A stretch of 64,000 nt of DNA from Flaccisagitta enflata (Eukaryota > Chaetognatha > Sagittoidea > Aphragmophora), in the NCBI GenBank assembly GCA_965153355.1, contig OZ231128.1:19840001-19904000 (forward strand), given 5' to 3'. The position numbers were made by a program, and so were the translations under genes. The notes under the pieces are model-generated. The model made no database searches, was not told the DNA's origin, and worked only from the letters and a program-made list of their open reading frames with translations. Each line of letters starts with the position of its first letter. Within the stretch, counting starts at the first letter, position 1. Positions 54,575 through 64,000 of this stretch are shown piece by piece.

Positions 54575-55919
54575 CAACCCCACAGACCACCAAATCCCAC
54601 CCTGATGGGAAATAAGCCCCTAACGACACTTTATCCCGCTCAAGCCACCTACACAGACCACCAAATCCCACCCTGATGGGAAATAAGCCCCTAACGACAC
54701 TTTATCCCGCTCAAGCCACCTACACAGACCACCAAATCCCACCCTGATGGGAAATAAGCCCCTAACGACACTTTATCCCGCTCAAGCCACCTACACAGAC
54801 CACCAAATCCCACCCTGATGGGAAATAAGCCCCTAACGACACTTTATCCCGCTCAAGCCACCTACACAGACCACCAAATCCCACCCTGATGGGAAATAAG
54901 CCCCTAACGAGACTTTATCCCGCTCAAGCCACCTACACAGACCACCAAATCCCACCCTGATGGGAAATGAGCCCCTAACGACACTTTATCCCGCTCAAGC
55001 CACCTACACAGACCACCAAATCCCACCCTGATGGGAAATGAGCCCCTAACGACACTTTATCCCGCTCAAGCCACCTACACAGACCACCAAATCCCACCCT
55101 GATGGGAAATGAGCCCCTAACGACACTTTATCCCGCTCAAGCCACCTACACAGACCACCAAATCCCACCCTGATGGGAAATAAGCCCCTAACGACACTTT
55201 ATCCCGCTCAAGCCACCCACACAGACCACCAAATCCCACCCTGATGGGAAATAAGCCCCTAACGACACTTTATCCCGCCCCACACAGACCACCAAATCCC
55301 ACCCTGATGGGAAATAAGCCTAACGACACTTTATCCCGCCAAGCCACCTACACAGACCACCAAATCCCACCCTGATGGAAATAAGCTCTAACGACACTTT
55401 ATCCCGCTCAAGCCACCTACACAGACCACCATCCCACCCTGATGGGAAGCCCCCTAACGACACTTTATCCCGCTCAAGCCACCTACACAGACCACCAAAT
55501 CCCACCCTGATGGGAAATAAGCCCCTAACGACACTTTATCCCGCTCAAGCCACCTACACAGACCACCAAATCCCACCCTGATGGGAAATAAGCCCCTAAC
55601 GACACTTTATCCCGCTCAAGCCGCCTAGCCAGACCACCAAATCCCACCCTGATGGGAAATAAGCCCCTAACGACACTTTATCCAGCTCACCTACAGACCA
55701 CCAATCCCACCCTGATGGGAAATAAGCCCCTAACGACACTTTATCCCGCTCAAGCCACCTACACAGACCACCAAATCCCACCCTGATGGGAAATAAGCCC
55801 CTAACGACACTTTATCCCGCTCAAGCCACCTACACAGACCACCAAATCCCACCCTGATGGGAAATAAGCCCCTAACGACACTTTATCCCGCTCAAGCCAC
55901 CTACACAGACCACCAAATC
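54575..55919. repeat. 71-bp satellite, about 19 units
   Basis: Unit contains CAGACCACCAAATCCCACCC, TGATGGGAAATAAGCCCCTA, ACGACACTTTATCCCGCTCA and AGCCACCTACA. The first ten units are nearly identical; later ones (55260-55440 and about 55690) have small deletions. It starts 13 bp after a hairpin-ended copy. The short Trp/Arg-rich frames inside are repeat only. Confidence 0.95.
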
Positions 55920-56205
55920 CTCCTAATTGTTTATGTGCCTCCTACCCCTCCCACCTCCAATTTCAGGTTTTATTTTGTTCATTTCCATAAAAGTATTCTA
56001 TTTCATTTCTTCATGGCAAAAAGAATGACAAAATCATAATCAAAAGAATTACATGGATTGTCAAAAAAAATATTTGCAAAAGTTACAATAGTGGAATTGC
56101 TTACTTTTGTTTTCCATAGTAATGCAGGCAGATCTGGTACCCTTTTTCTTGAAAACAGTTCAAACTGCCTTATGCAAATTTCTTTGCATAGGACTAGAAA
56201 CACTA
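55920..56205. other. Non-coding stretch
   Basis: Nothing recognised. Confidence 0.5.
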
Positions 56206-56770
56206 AACAAGTGATGCGGGGCCACAATATTGTGGGGGATAGGTGGGTAGGGGCAGCCAGCCACCATCCAAACTCAAGGACAACCTTAGAAATGCTTGAT
56301 AACCTAAGCAAAACGTTAAAACTACCTTATTACCTACCTACTTCAGGACAACTCAGCCAATGCAAAAACCATTGGAACATTTTTAGAAAAACTATAGGAA
56401 TACTATAGGGCAAGTTGCACGGCAACAGAACAACTCTTAAACAACTTATGGATAACTTTGAGACAATTCTTGGACAAATCTAGGACAACCCCAGAACAAA
56501 TAAGGCTACCGCTAGGACAACTAAAAAAAAAACTTAAGGACAATTCTGACAACTTAAGGACAACTCCTTGGACATTCCTAAGACAACTAGGACAACTCTA
56601 GGATAACAAAAACAACTCTAGAACAACTTTTGGACAACTTTTGGACAACTTTAGGACACTTTTAAGACAACTTGAGGACAACTCTAGGACATTTCACGGA
56701 CATTTCAAGGACATCACAAGGACAATATAAGGACTCCTCATTGGCAACTTTAAGACAAGTCTAAAACAAG
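56206..56770 (-). mobile_element. Hairpin-ended family tail (TCACTT subtype) with AGGACAACT decamers
   Basis: Starts aaacaagtgatgcggggcca then caatattgtgggggatag. From about 56330 it runs as imperfect 10 to 11 bp units AGGACAACTC. No head hairpin found. Confidence 0.6.
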
Positions 56771-57541
56771 TACTGTAGGATAACTCGATTAACCCAAGGA
56801 AATTCCATGAGAACCCAAAGCTAATTTCCATATGAGTGATCCTTCCATATTTAAGGCTGAAAAGGATGCGAAATTTCTCCCTAATCACTATTAGCTTTGA
56901 AAAAGCGCGCTCTAATTGCATTTATGCTCACCCAATGACATCAGTTTATGCTTGGCAAAAAAATACTTGATAAAACAGAGGAAATAACAAATATCTCTTA
57001 GGCTAATTTGTATGATTGGGTAAAAAGAAATCAAGCTCGTTCTCAGCTTAAACTCAAAAGCGCAATTGCGCGCATTAGATCTAGCTCCGCATTCCGACTA
57101 TGGAGGATTAGGTGCTACCGCCAATGCGCAAAACGCGCAACTCTAGAAAACCGGTGAACTTTTGTGAATCTCTATATTTTCTATGTATTTTACATAATGT
57201 TTTTATCATTATTTATATACTAAACACAATTTCGAAATGATTTTTTTTGCAGATATGGACCAAACAGGGTTAGTAGAAGTGGAAAACAGCACTATTGTAG
57301 TAGGTTTCAAATAGTCGTGTCCATTACTTATTTCCCATCACGGCTCTCTGTGAACCCTCTGAGTTCATGTGATTTTTCTTTTTCGTGAGGTAGTCCGGTA
57401 GAAAAGTTTCCCTATTAGATTATTCAAGTTCCAGCATTTGCACAACCAACCAACTGATAAGGCCTCTTATGATCGCGCTTTGACAGTGTAGATATTCAAG
57501 AAGGATGAGAAGGGGGAGGAGGATTAGGAACTGACAGCTTT
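56771..57541. other. Non-coding stretch
   Basis: Nothing recognised on either strand. Confidence 0.5.
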
Positions 57542-57733
57542 TTCCTAAAGGTCACATCTGGTACGACTGTGTCTTGGTCTCTCCGGAGACTCTCTGGCGG
57601 AGACGTCTCATTGCGCCGATATCAAGCGCTGATACGAAGCACCAACGGGCCGATACTGACTTTCCAAAGTCAATCGACATCCGTTTTTGAATGTCACGAA
57701 TATCGTACACGTGCGCCTTCCTTGTCGATGATT
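57542..57733 (-). CDS. Possible coding segment beside a trinucleotide tract
   Basis: GC-balanced 190 bp, open on both strands. On the minus strand it would give a poly-Asp run from the GAT repeat, then STRKAHVYDIRDIQKRMSID and an Arg-rich end with a stop near 57552. On the plus strand it would give a Ser/Arg-rich segment leading into poly-His or poly-Ser. Neither has clear splice borders or a known family. Confidence 0.2.
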
Positions 57734-57734
57734 C

Positions 57735-57955
<221 letters not shown>

Positions 57956-58281
57956 GTCATCATCATTCCGTCACTATTGCTACTCGATTGCTTCAAAAGC
58001 GATTCTAAATCCGGTTTCGTCGGCCCGTCAGTCCATCCGTCATTCCCTCAGTCAGTGCATCGGTCCGTTGGCAAAACCTAAACTTTTTAGTGCGTTACCT
58101 GCGGATAAACCCAAGGACATTCCATTTTAAGAAACAAATCACGCGGCCTCGCAATACCATCGCTGACGGGTGGGCCCGGGCAAACGACCCCCAGCCTCCC
58201 CCTCCAAACATCTGCGGCAGCAACACAAGCTTGACCGATGGGCTGACGGCGTATTTGTCTGACTACTATAAATTAGTATAA
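57956..58281. other. Non-coding stretch with hairpin-family traces
   Basis: CCGTC-like blocks (58020-58075), TTTTTAGTGCGTTACCTGCG at 58084 and, reversed, TCGCAATACCATCGCTGACG at 58147 are decayed pieces of hairpin-ended copies. Confidence 0.4.
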
Positions 58282-58330
58282 TATGAATCCCCCCTATTTC
58301 CAAGTCCAGACGACATCTACTATACCATAA
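58282..58330. mobile_element. Solo end of the 635-bp foldback family
   Basis: TATGAATCCCCCCTATTTCC then AAGTCCAGACGACATCTACT matches the right end of the element at 15911-16545. Confidence 0.65.
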
Positions 58331-58858
58331 TAGCTCAATTCGTAAAGGAACATCATTCCATCAAAGTTTTTGCTTATTTTCTATTTTGCAGATGACATTT
58401 TAATCCAAACAACGCGTGTGAGAATACAATAAAGAATGTGAAAACAATTGATTTTACAATGCTCTTGTTTTAAAAAGGCAGATGGTATGGGAAGGGGGAA
58501 GGGGGAGAGAGTGTTGGTAAAGCTTTCGCGCTTTCAGCATCTAGTATTCTTTTAAACTTCTTTTCCTGTGTTATGGAATTAATCGTTCAGGGTTCTTTTG
58601 TTTGGAACTGAAAGGCACTTGTCACTCCCAGCTACGCAGAAGTTTAACTCTGCATATAAGAAAAAGATTAATGGAAATCCGCCTGTTCCGGACAAGGACT
58701 TTGTACCCCGTTAAGTCTTAAAACTGACCAAATAGATTTTTTTCCCAGGTGAGTTGAGCAAAGCGTTATTAAAAACAGTGTGTCAGTCAAACAAGACCAA
58801 GCTGGCCACTAGGTAAGCTCAGAAATCCTTCTGGATGTACGGACAAGCGGATGACAAA
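58331..58858. other. Non-coding stretch
   Basis: Nothing recognised. Confidence 0.5.
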
Positions 58859-58998
58859 AAAACAAGGCCGTATACACGAGCCGAAGTCGCGTGCGGGTGG
58901 GCAGGAGCGGCGAAAAAGCTAAGTATTACAGACGGACAGACGGACAGACGGACAGACGGACAGAGTGGGTCATAGAGTCGCGTGCACGCGACTAAAAA
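58859..58998 (-). mobile_element. Hairpin-ended family, compact full copy (140 bp)
   Basis: Tail (reversed) aacaaggccgtatacacgag then ccgaagtcgcgtgcgggtgg, GGACAGAC tract, head (reversed) gtcgcgtgcacgcgactaaa. A clean minimal example of the family. Confidence 0.9.
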
Positions 58999-59064
58999 CA
59001 AACATAGAAAACAAGTCTCGTCTAATTGGCAGCTAATTTTTTTTCTTCTGACTAATAAAGGGGC

Positions 59065-59592
59065 CTAAAATAATCGCTCATTGGTCGTGAATTCGGCGGA
59101 CTCCGGAGTTGACGCCGCCGGACGACCATTTCCACGTTTCCGTTCCTCTTCCTCATCTCGCTCCTCTTCCGCTTCAGATCGAACATCCTCCAAAGGAATC
59201 TGCGTCCATTCATCCATCCGTCCGTCCATCGCGGTTCCTCCATTGGCCCTTCTGCCTTCTCCGGCTCCCATTTGATCGTAACGATGATTGGAATTGTTCA
59301 TCTTTTTATCAGAAAAGAATCCTCCTCCTCCTATTCCTCCTCCTCCGCTGTTGCCTCTTCTGTCCCTCCAGCGCGCCCAAGCGAGATAACACGGAGTTTG
59401 CTTGATGAATCCTTTGATGAGTGTGACGAGCAGATTGGGTTCGTTGTCCGCTTCCTCGTCGGGTTCTTCCCAAGGCTTCCGTTCTCGAACTGGTTCCGGT
59501 TTGACGCGAAGCGGAATCCCGAGTTCTCGACGAATTTCGGCGTCAAGCGCTTCGTCCGTCGCCGCCCACGCCTTCGTCGGGTACACGATTTG
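59065..59592 (-). CDS. Last exon of an unidentified acidic protein (175 codons)
   Basis: Acceptor ttctcgctgcag then CAAATCGTG, phase 0, open to the stop at 59067-59065. It reads QIVYPTKAWAATDEALDAEI, RRELGIPLRVKPEPVRERKP, an acidic stretch, LLVTLIKGFIKQTPCYLAWARWRD, a Gly-rich patch, then a Glu/Arg-rich tail. Codon use is GC-rich compared with the surroundings, as expected for a real exon. I do not recognise the family. A shorter version ending at an internal donor is possible. Earlier exons should lie at higher coordinates but were not found. A CT tract (RNA sense) precedes the acceptor. Confidence 0.65.
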   Translation of the reverse strand, partial: QIVYPTKAWAATDEALDAEIRRELGIPLRVKPEPVRERKPWEEPDEEADNEPNLLVTLIKGFIKQTPCYLAWARWRDRRGNSGGGGIGGGGFFSDKKMNNSNHRYDQMGAGEGRRANGGTAMDGRMDEWTQIPLEDVRSEAEEERDEEEERKRGNGRPAASTPESAEFTTNERLF

Positions 59593-59604
59593 CTGCAGCG
59601 AGAA

Positions 59605-59614
59605 AGAGAGAGAG

Positions 59615-59706
<92 letters not shown>
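59605..59706. repeat. GA microsatellite before the acidic-protein exon
   Basis: About 100 bp of GA on the plus strand, CT in the transcript, beginning about 12 nt upstream of the 3' splice site. Confidence 0.95.
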
Positions 59707-59708
<2 letters not shown>

Positions 59709-59709
<1 letters not shown>

Positions 59710-60038
59710 GGGAAGCTTTAAGGTATGGAGGGCAAATTTGAAGCTTGGAGGGCTGATTTGGGGCCTGATGGGTTTCATTAAAGCCTGGGAGGGCTAATTT
59801 GAGGGCTGGAAGGCATACATTTGGCTAAGAGAGCAGAATTGAGGTATGGAGGGCTGATTTTAGGCTTGATGGCTTAGATTGAGGCCTAAGAGGGCTGATT
59901 TGTGGCCTTTATGCTCAACGGGATGGGGGGGAACAGACGGATGGACGGAAGGATGGAAGGACTGAAGGATGGAAGGTTGGACGTCTGGAAATTCCCCCTA
60001 TTGTTCTACAGGACATCGGCCTTTTGAAGCCGCTGCCC
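59709..60038. mobile_element. GCAGCGGCC-end element with degenerate minisatellite, one-ended
   Basis: About nine degenerate units related to GGAGGGCTGATTTGAGGCCT, a GGAT/GGAC tract, then ACAGGACATCGGCC and AGCCGCTGCCC. The left terminus is missing, as at 12166-12433 where the right one is missing. Confidence 0.65.
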
Positions 60039-60320
60039 AAAAAGAGAAGGACAAAGAAAAACAGGAACGAAGTGACAGACATGACCAACGAAAACGAGAC
60101 AATCAAAGAGAGACAGAAAACGAAAAAGGGGAGTTGAGAGATAAACGTTGATTGATTAAAACAACGGAAGGGTGACATTCTCGATTGGCAGCTGTTGCTC
60201 TAACAATTGCATTTGTTCACCGATTTTCAACGATTGCTCAAGAGCTGTGACAATCTGGACTGACTTCCAATTGTTTTCGTTTCAATTCTAGAATATATGA
60301 AAGAGAGGCAATGAAAATAG

Positions 60321-62171
60321 ATACAGACGAAAGTGAAATACAAGAAGTTAACCCCCAAAAAACTGTAGCACCCCCCCCCTACAGCCTCAACCGCGGAATA
60401 GAGAAGTGCATATAAGGTAGGGAATGGTAGCTTATATCAATACAATTAGCCTCATCAGAGCAATTTTGGAATTTTATCCCAAGTCTAAAATTACGGCTTA
60501 AAAACTAATAAAAAATGACATTTTTTTAATTTTACTAAATATGCAATTTTAACAATATCTCCTCAGTGGGGATGAAATTCCAAAATCGCTCTGATGAGGC
60601 TAATTGTATTTATATAAGTTACCAGTCCCTATCGTTTATGTCTTTCTTCATTCAATGGTTGAAGCTGTAGGGGAAGCTACAGTTTGTGGGGGGTTGACGG
60701 TATGTTTTCCCCCACATGTGCTCAAAACCTATGTACCCGATCGTTTTTGATTATTTTTATAATATTACTACCTAGAACAAAAGAGATTTGGGATCTTTGA
60801 TCCATTTTAGGGACCGCGAGTTCCGTTTATTTATCACCACTCAAAGGTGGTTGTGGTGAAAACGTTGAAATCTGGTCATTTTGGGCTCAAAATCGGGCCA
60901 CTTCGGTTTTGAAATTTGACCCAAAATCCATGAGATTATGAAACTAGAGCTCAAGAGCTAACCAGTGGTGCAATCCGCATGTTGCTAACATTTTTTGTTA
61001 AAATTTGAGAGCTTTTCAAAGATGGAAGGGTATGAGGGTTTTTTACCAGATGAATTTGATGGTCAATTTTGACATTTTTTACAATTTGTGATATATCCGC
61101 TTTGGATGGACAAATTTAGATGAAATTGGTGACCAAATTGAAGAGTTTTTGATGCTCTAACTGAATATGGTAAAATTTTTGATCGATATGATCCTAAAAA
61201 TTTTTGGGAGACTCTAGTAGTAAGCTAAAAGTGAATTTTTTCACCATTTTACATTGGTCAAAAATTTGGCCCCTTTGGGGCCGCTGCCCAAAAAGACAAA
61301 AAATTCATGGGCAAATTAAACAACAGTTCAAGATCTAACCTGTGGTACAATCGGCATGTCAATATGTTGAAGCATATAGATTTGGCAGAGCTTCAAAGAT
61401 TGGTGGGTATGATAAAATGACATTTTTTAATCACTATGAGCTTAAAAGCTCTGCCAAATCTGTATGCTTCAACATATTAACATGCCAATTGCACCACTGG
61501 TAAGATCTTGAACTGTAGTTTAATATGCCCATGAATTTTTTGTCTTTTTCTGCCCAATTTTTTTTACCAAAGTAGCCAAAATGGAGAAAAAAAATTCACT
61601 TTTTAGCACCTGCTTTTAGAGTCTCCCAAAAATTTTGAGGGTCATATCGATCAAAATTTTTTACCAGATTCAGTTAGAGCATCAAAAACTCTTCAATTTG
61701 GTCACCAATTTCATCTAAATTTGTCCATCCAAAGTGGAGATATATCAAAAATTGTAAAAACTGTCAAAATTGACCACTAAATTAATCTGGTAAAAAAACC
61801 CTTGTACCCTTCCATCTTTGAAAAGCGCTCAAATCTTAACAAAAAATGATAGCAATATGCAGATTGCACCACTGGTCACCTCACTGGTTACCTCATGGAT
61901 TTTAGGTCAAATTTCAAAGGCAAAGTGGCCCAATTTTGAGCCCAAAGAAACGGAATTTTAACATTTTCACAACAACCACCATTGAGTGGTGATAAATAAA
62001 TGGAACTCGCGGTCCCTAAAATGGATCAAAGATCCCAAATCTCTTTTGATCTAGGTAAAAATATTATAAAAAAAATCAAAAACACTCGGGTACACAGGTT
62101 TTGAGCACATGAGGGGGAAAACATACCGTCAAGTGGGGGGTTAACTTCTTGTATTTCACTTTCGTCTGTAT
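60321..62171. mobile_element. Giant foldback element of 1.85 kb with a nested foldback
   Basis: Outer ends ATACAGACGAAAGTGAAATA and TATTTCACTTTCGTCTGTAT are exact inverses. The arms run about 800 bp to a centre near 61410. The left arm alone carries a 350-bp insertion (60352-60702) that is itself a foldback, with GGTTGA.GCTGTAGGGG ends. A GCAGCGGCC-type end is embedded at 61262-61294. No transposase frame. Confidence 0.88.
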
Positions 62172-62551
62172 AGTACTGACATCCCGCCTGTTGCCCGGTT
62201 GACTTGAGTACGTGTGTACTAAGCTACACTCGCACACATGCAGACCTGCGAAAGTGTGGAAACGTATGGACGAAGAATAATTGATTCAGCATATTCAATT
62301 TCAGAACTATGCATATACTTTATAAATTCTGAATCAGTTCCAGCTCGAAAGAAAGAAAGTGAGTAAGAATTGCCTTTGAAAAGCCCATTATGCATAAGTG
62401 TGACGGTTTTTTTTCTGGTTGTTATTGTCGAAAACGGCGCCAGACTGAAATAAATCACCTCGATCAATGCTCTGCGCCGACGACCACCTCCTCCCCCCAA
62501 TTCCCACTCCTTATCCCTACAATGCAGCACTTTTCTCTCCTCAACTGCATT
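62172..62551. other. Non-coding stretch
   Basis: A 126-codon minus-strand frame (62599-62219) overlaps a hairpin-family head and has no support. Confidence 0.45.
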
Positions 62552-62645
62552 TTTAGTCGCGGACCACCTACTTTTAAAGTCCGTCACTCTGTCCGCCAAT
62601 CAGTCGGTCAGCCAGTCAGTTCGTCAGTCCGTCCACCCGTTAGGA
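62552..62645 (+). mobile_element. Hairpin-ended family, head fragment
   Basis: TTTTTAGTCGCGGACCACCT then CCGTCACTCTGTCCGCC and GTCAGTC units. No tail found. Confidence 0.55.
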
Positions 62646-64000
62646 TTGAGTATAAAAGTGAGTCAAGCTAAGCCAATGGAATATCCACTCATTTGCATTA
62701 AATGTCCCTGTTCCCCTTACAAATCGCAGTCTCCGCTATCATCATCCATCCTTATCTGAACTTGACTGTTAAATCCCTTTTTCCCAACTATTCGTTTCCC
62801 ACTTATTCATCTCTTTTTCTTTTCTGGCTAAATTATTTCTGACACATCCTTCTGGATCACATATTCTGAGAACTTTTCTTTAACTTTGAGCGGTGAGGAA
62901 AAAATTGCATCATAAATGAAAAAAAAACTATTCGCATTCAAATCTGATCTGATCTTTCTTATGAAATTTCTCGTGTACTCCGACTGTTTCCGTCTGCAGC
63001 TTTTTCTGTCATGTGATAGTCAGTTTGACGTAGACCAGCGCCGTACGGGAGTCTATGGTTTTGGGGGTGCCACCTCCAATTTGTGTCAGGACAACTATTT
63101 AGTATCCCGATCAATCTAACTAGTGATTTTTCTTGTCTCTTTATGTATAGATAACAATAATTTTTAGTGCATATCAGTAAAAGAAAGTCTTTTATCTCTC
63201 TCTCTCTCTCTCTTTTTTTAGGCTGTGTGTCCCAACAAGGGGCCGCCATGGCGGCCCCGGCGGCCCCTTGCCATACGGCCCTGACGTAGACCTTGTGAAA
63301 ATGGATATGCTCAAGATACTGTTTGGGATTAAAGGGTGTTAGTGTAAAGTTAGGGAGTTACTATGTTTTTGAAAAAAGCATGAGCGATAGGACAGAAATG
63401 TGGTAGTGCATGAATGGCATCAAGGGAAGGAAAATTGTGAGGCGTATGGCGAACCACGTCTTAGAAGACTCAAAAACAACATGAGTTATTTCCTTTCGCC
63501 CTTTTTGTTGATCATAAATATTTGTCCAACGACAGTGGTCCTGTTGATAGTATTTCAGAGATGATGATGCGCGGATCATGAGCACAGTCTGTTAGGCTCA
63601 TATTTTGTCTCGAATTCTAAATGAAGACAAGATATATTTTCCTATCTAAATCGGATATCAATATAATCTACGTCGATTTGCGCTCGCTCAGAGTCCCACA
63701 GGCCTGTATATAGTTCCACATCCCCACCTCCCCCATCCCTCTCCCCGATGGTGGTGGAGGGGGGGATTAATTAAAGGGGTAGGGGTGATTTTTGTATGGG
63801 AATGCCTAGATTGATTTATAGAGAACGAGTTCTGGACCGACAGACGGTACTAACACCTGTCCAACAATCTTTGCACCTTTAATCATAAAAGGCATACTTC
63901 TAGTTGACCCAGTAAGCTAAGATTTTAACTGGAGTAGCCCAAAGGTATAGTCCTGAATCCTATCAATATGCGTGACCGCGATCGTATTCTCATTATTTCG
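62646..64000. other. Non-coding end of window
   Basis: Holds a short CT tract (63196-63213) and the perfect 20-bp palindrome GGGGCCGCCATGGCGGCCCC at 63239-63258. No gene supported. Confidence 0.5.

Noticed and set aside
54575-55919. Possible CRISPR array
   Set aside because: Units of 71 bp are repeated head to tail with no unique spacers; this is an ordinary satellite in animal DNA.
62219-62599. 126-codon frame starting MADRVTDF
   Set aside because: It begins inside a hairpin-ended element head and shows no family signature or splice support.

Overview
This looks like nuclear DNA from an invertebrate animal. The evidence is genes cut into short exons with GT-AG introns, a BEL/Pao-type LTR element, a Tc1-type transposon remnant, a non-LTR reverse transcriptase, many foldback elements and extreme microsatellite density. 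I cannot name the species. Coding exons that can be supported fill only about 2 to 3 percent of the window. The long Ser/Leu/Arg/Glu/Cys/Val-type reading frames are translated microsatellites.

Genes. (1) On the minus strand, 2781 to 77 holds the 3' part of a leucine-rich-repeat protein gene: four exons whose splice phases all match. (2) On the minus strand, 34153 to 12428 holds the 5' part of a gamma-glutamyltransferase gene: six exons, again phase-matched. It covers the signal anchor and about the first 236 residues. The sixth exon runs straight into a minisatellite-bearing repeat and hits a stop, and no later exon was found, so the catalytic domain is missing here. (3) On the minus strand, 59592 to 59065 is the last exon of an unidentified acidic protein. 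A few weaker single-exon candidates are listed on the plus strand.

Mobile DNA. 3900-9239 is a complete LTR element with one open 1133-codon frame (Gag, zinc knuckles, protease, then a membrane segment) and no reverse transcriptase or integrase. 43766-44370 is an internally deleted Tc1-like element. 51429-52670 is a 5'-truncated non-LTR element. 27734-31007 and 60321-62171 are very large foldback elements with other foldbacks nested in them. Smaller foldback and MITE-like elements are scattered throughout.

The commonest element is a family that I do not recognise, with about 30 copies in both orientations. Each copy has a terminal hairpin of the type TTTTTAGTCGCGTGCACG..., then a CCGT-rich tract, a variable body, and a tail ending ...GGCCTTGTTT or ...TCACTTGTTT. 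The hairpin arm is repeated near the far end, and the two change together between subtypes. Several copies carry private minisatellites with 10, 11 or 14 bp units, and one such copy has grown to 3 kb.

Second pattern: seven mapped splice sites have a GA/CT microsatellite within about 35 nt. It is always GA (RNA sense) after a 5' splice site and always CT before a 3' splice site. In intron 3 of the gamma-glutamyltransferase gene both ends carry one, so the 9.9 kb intron could be bridged by a GA:CT duplex.
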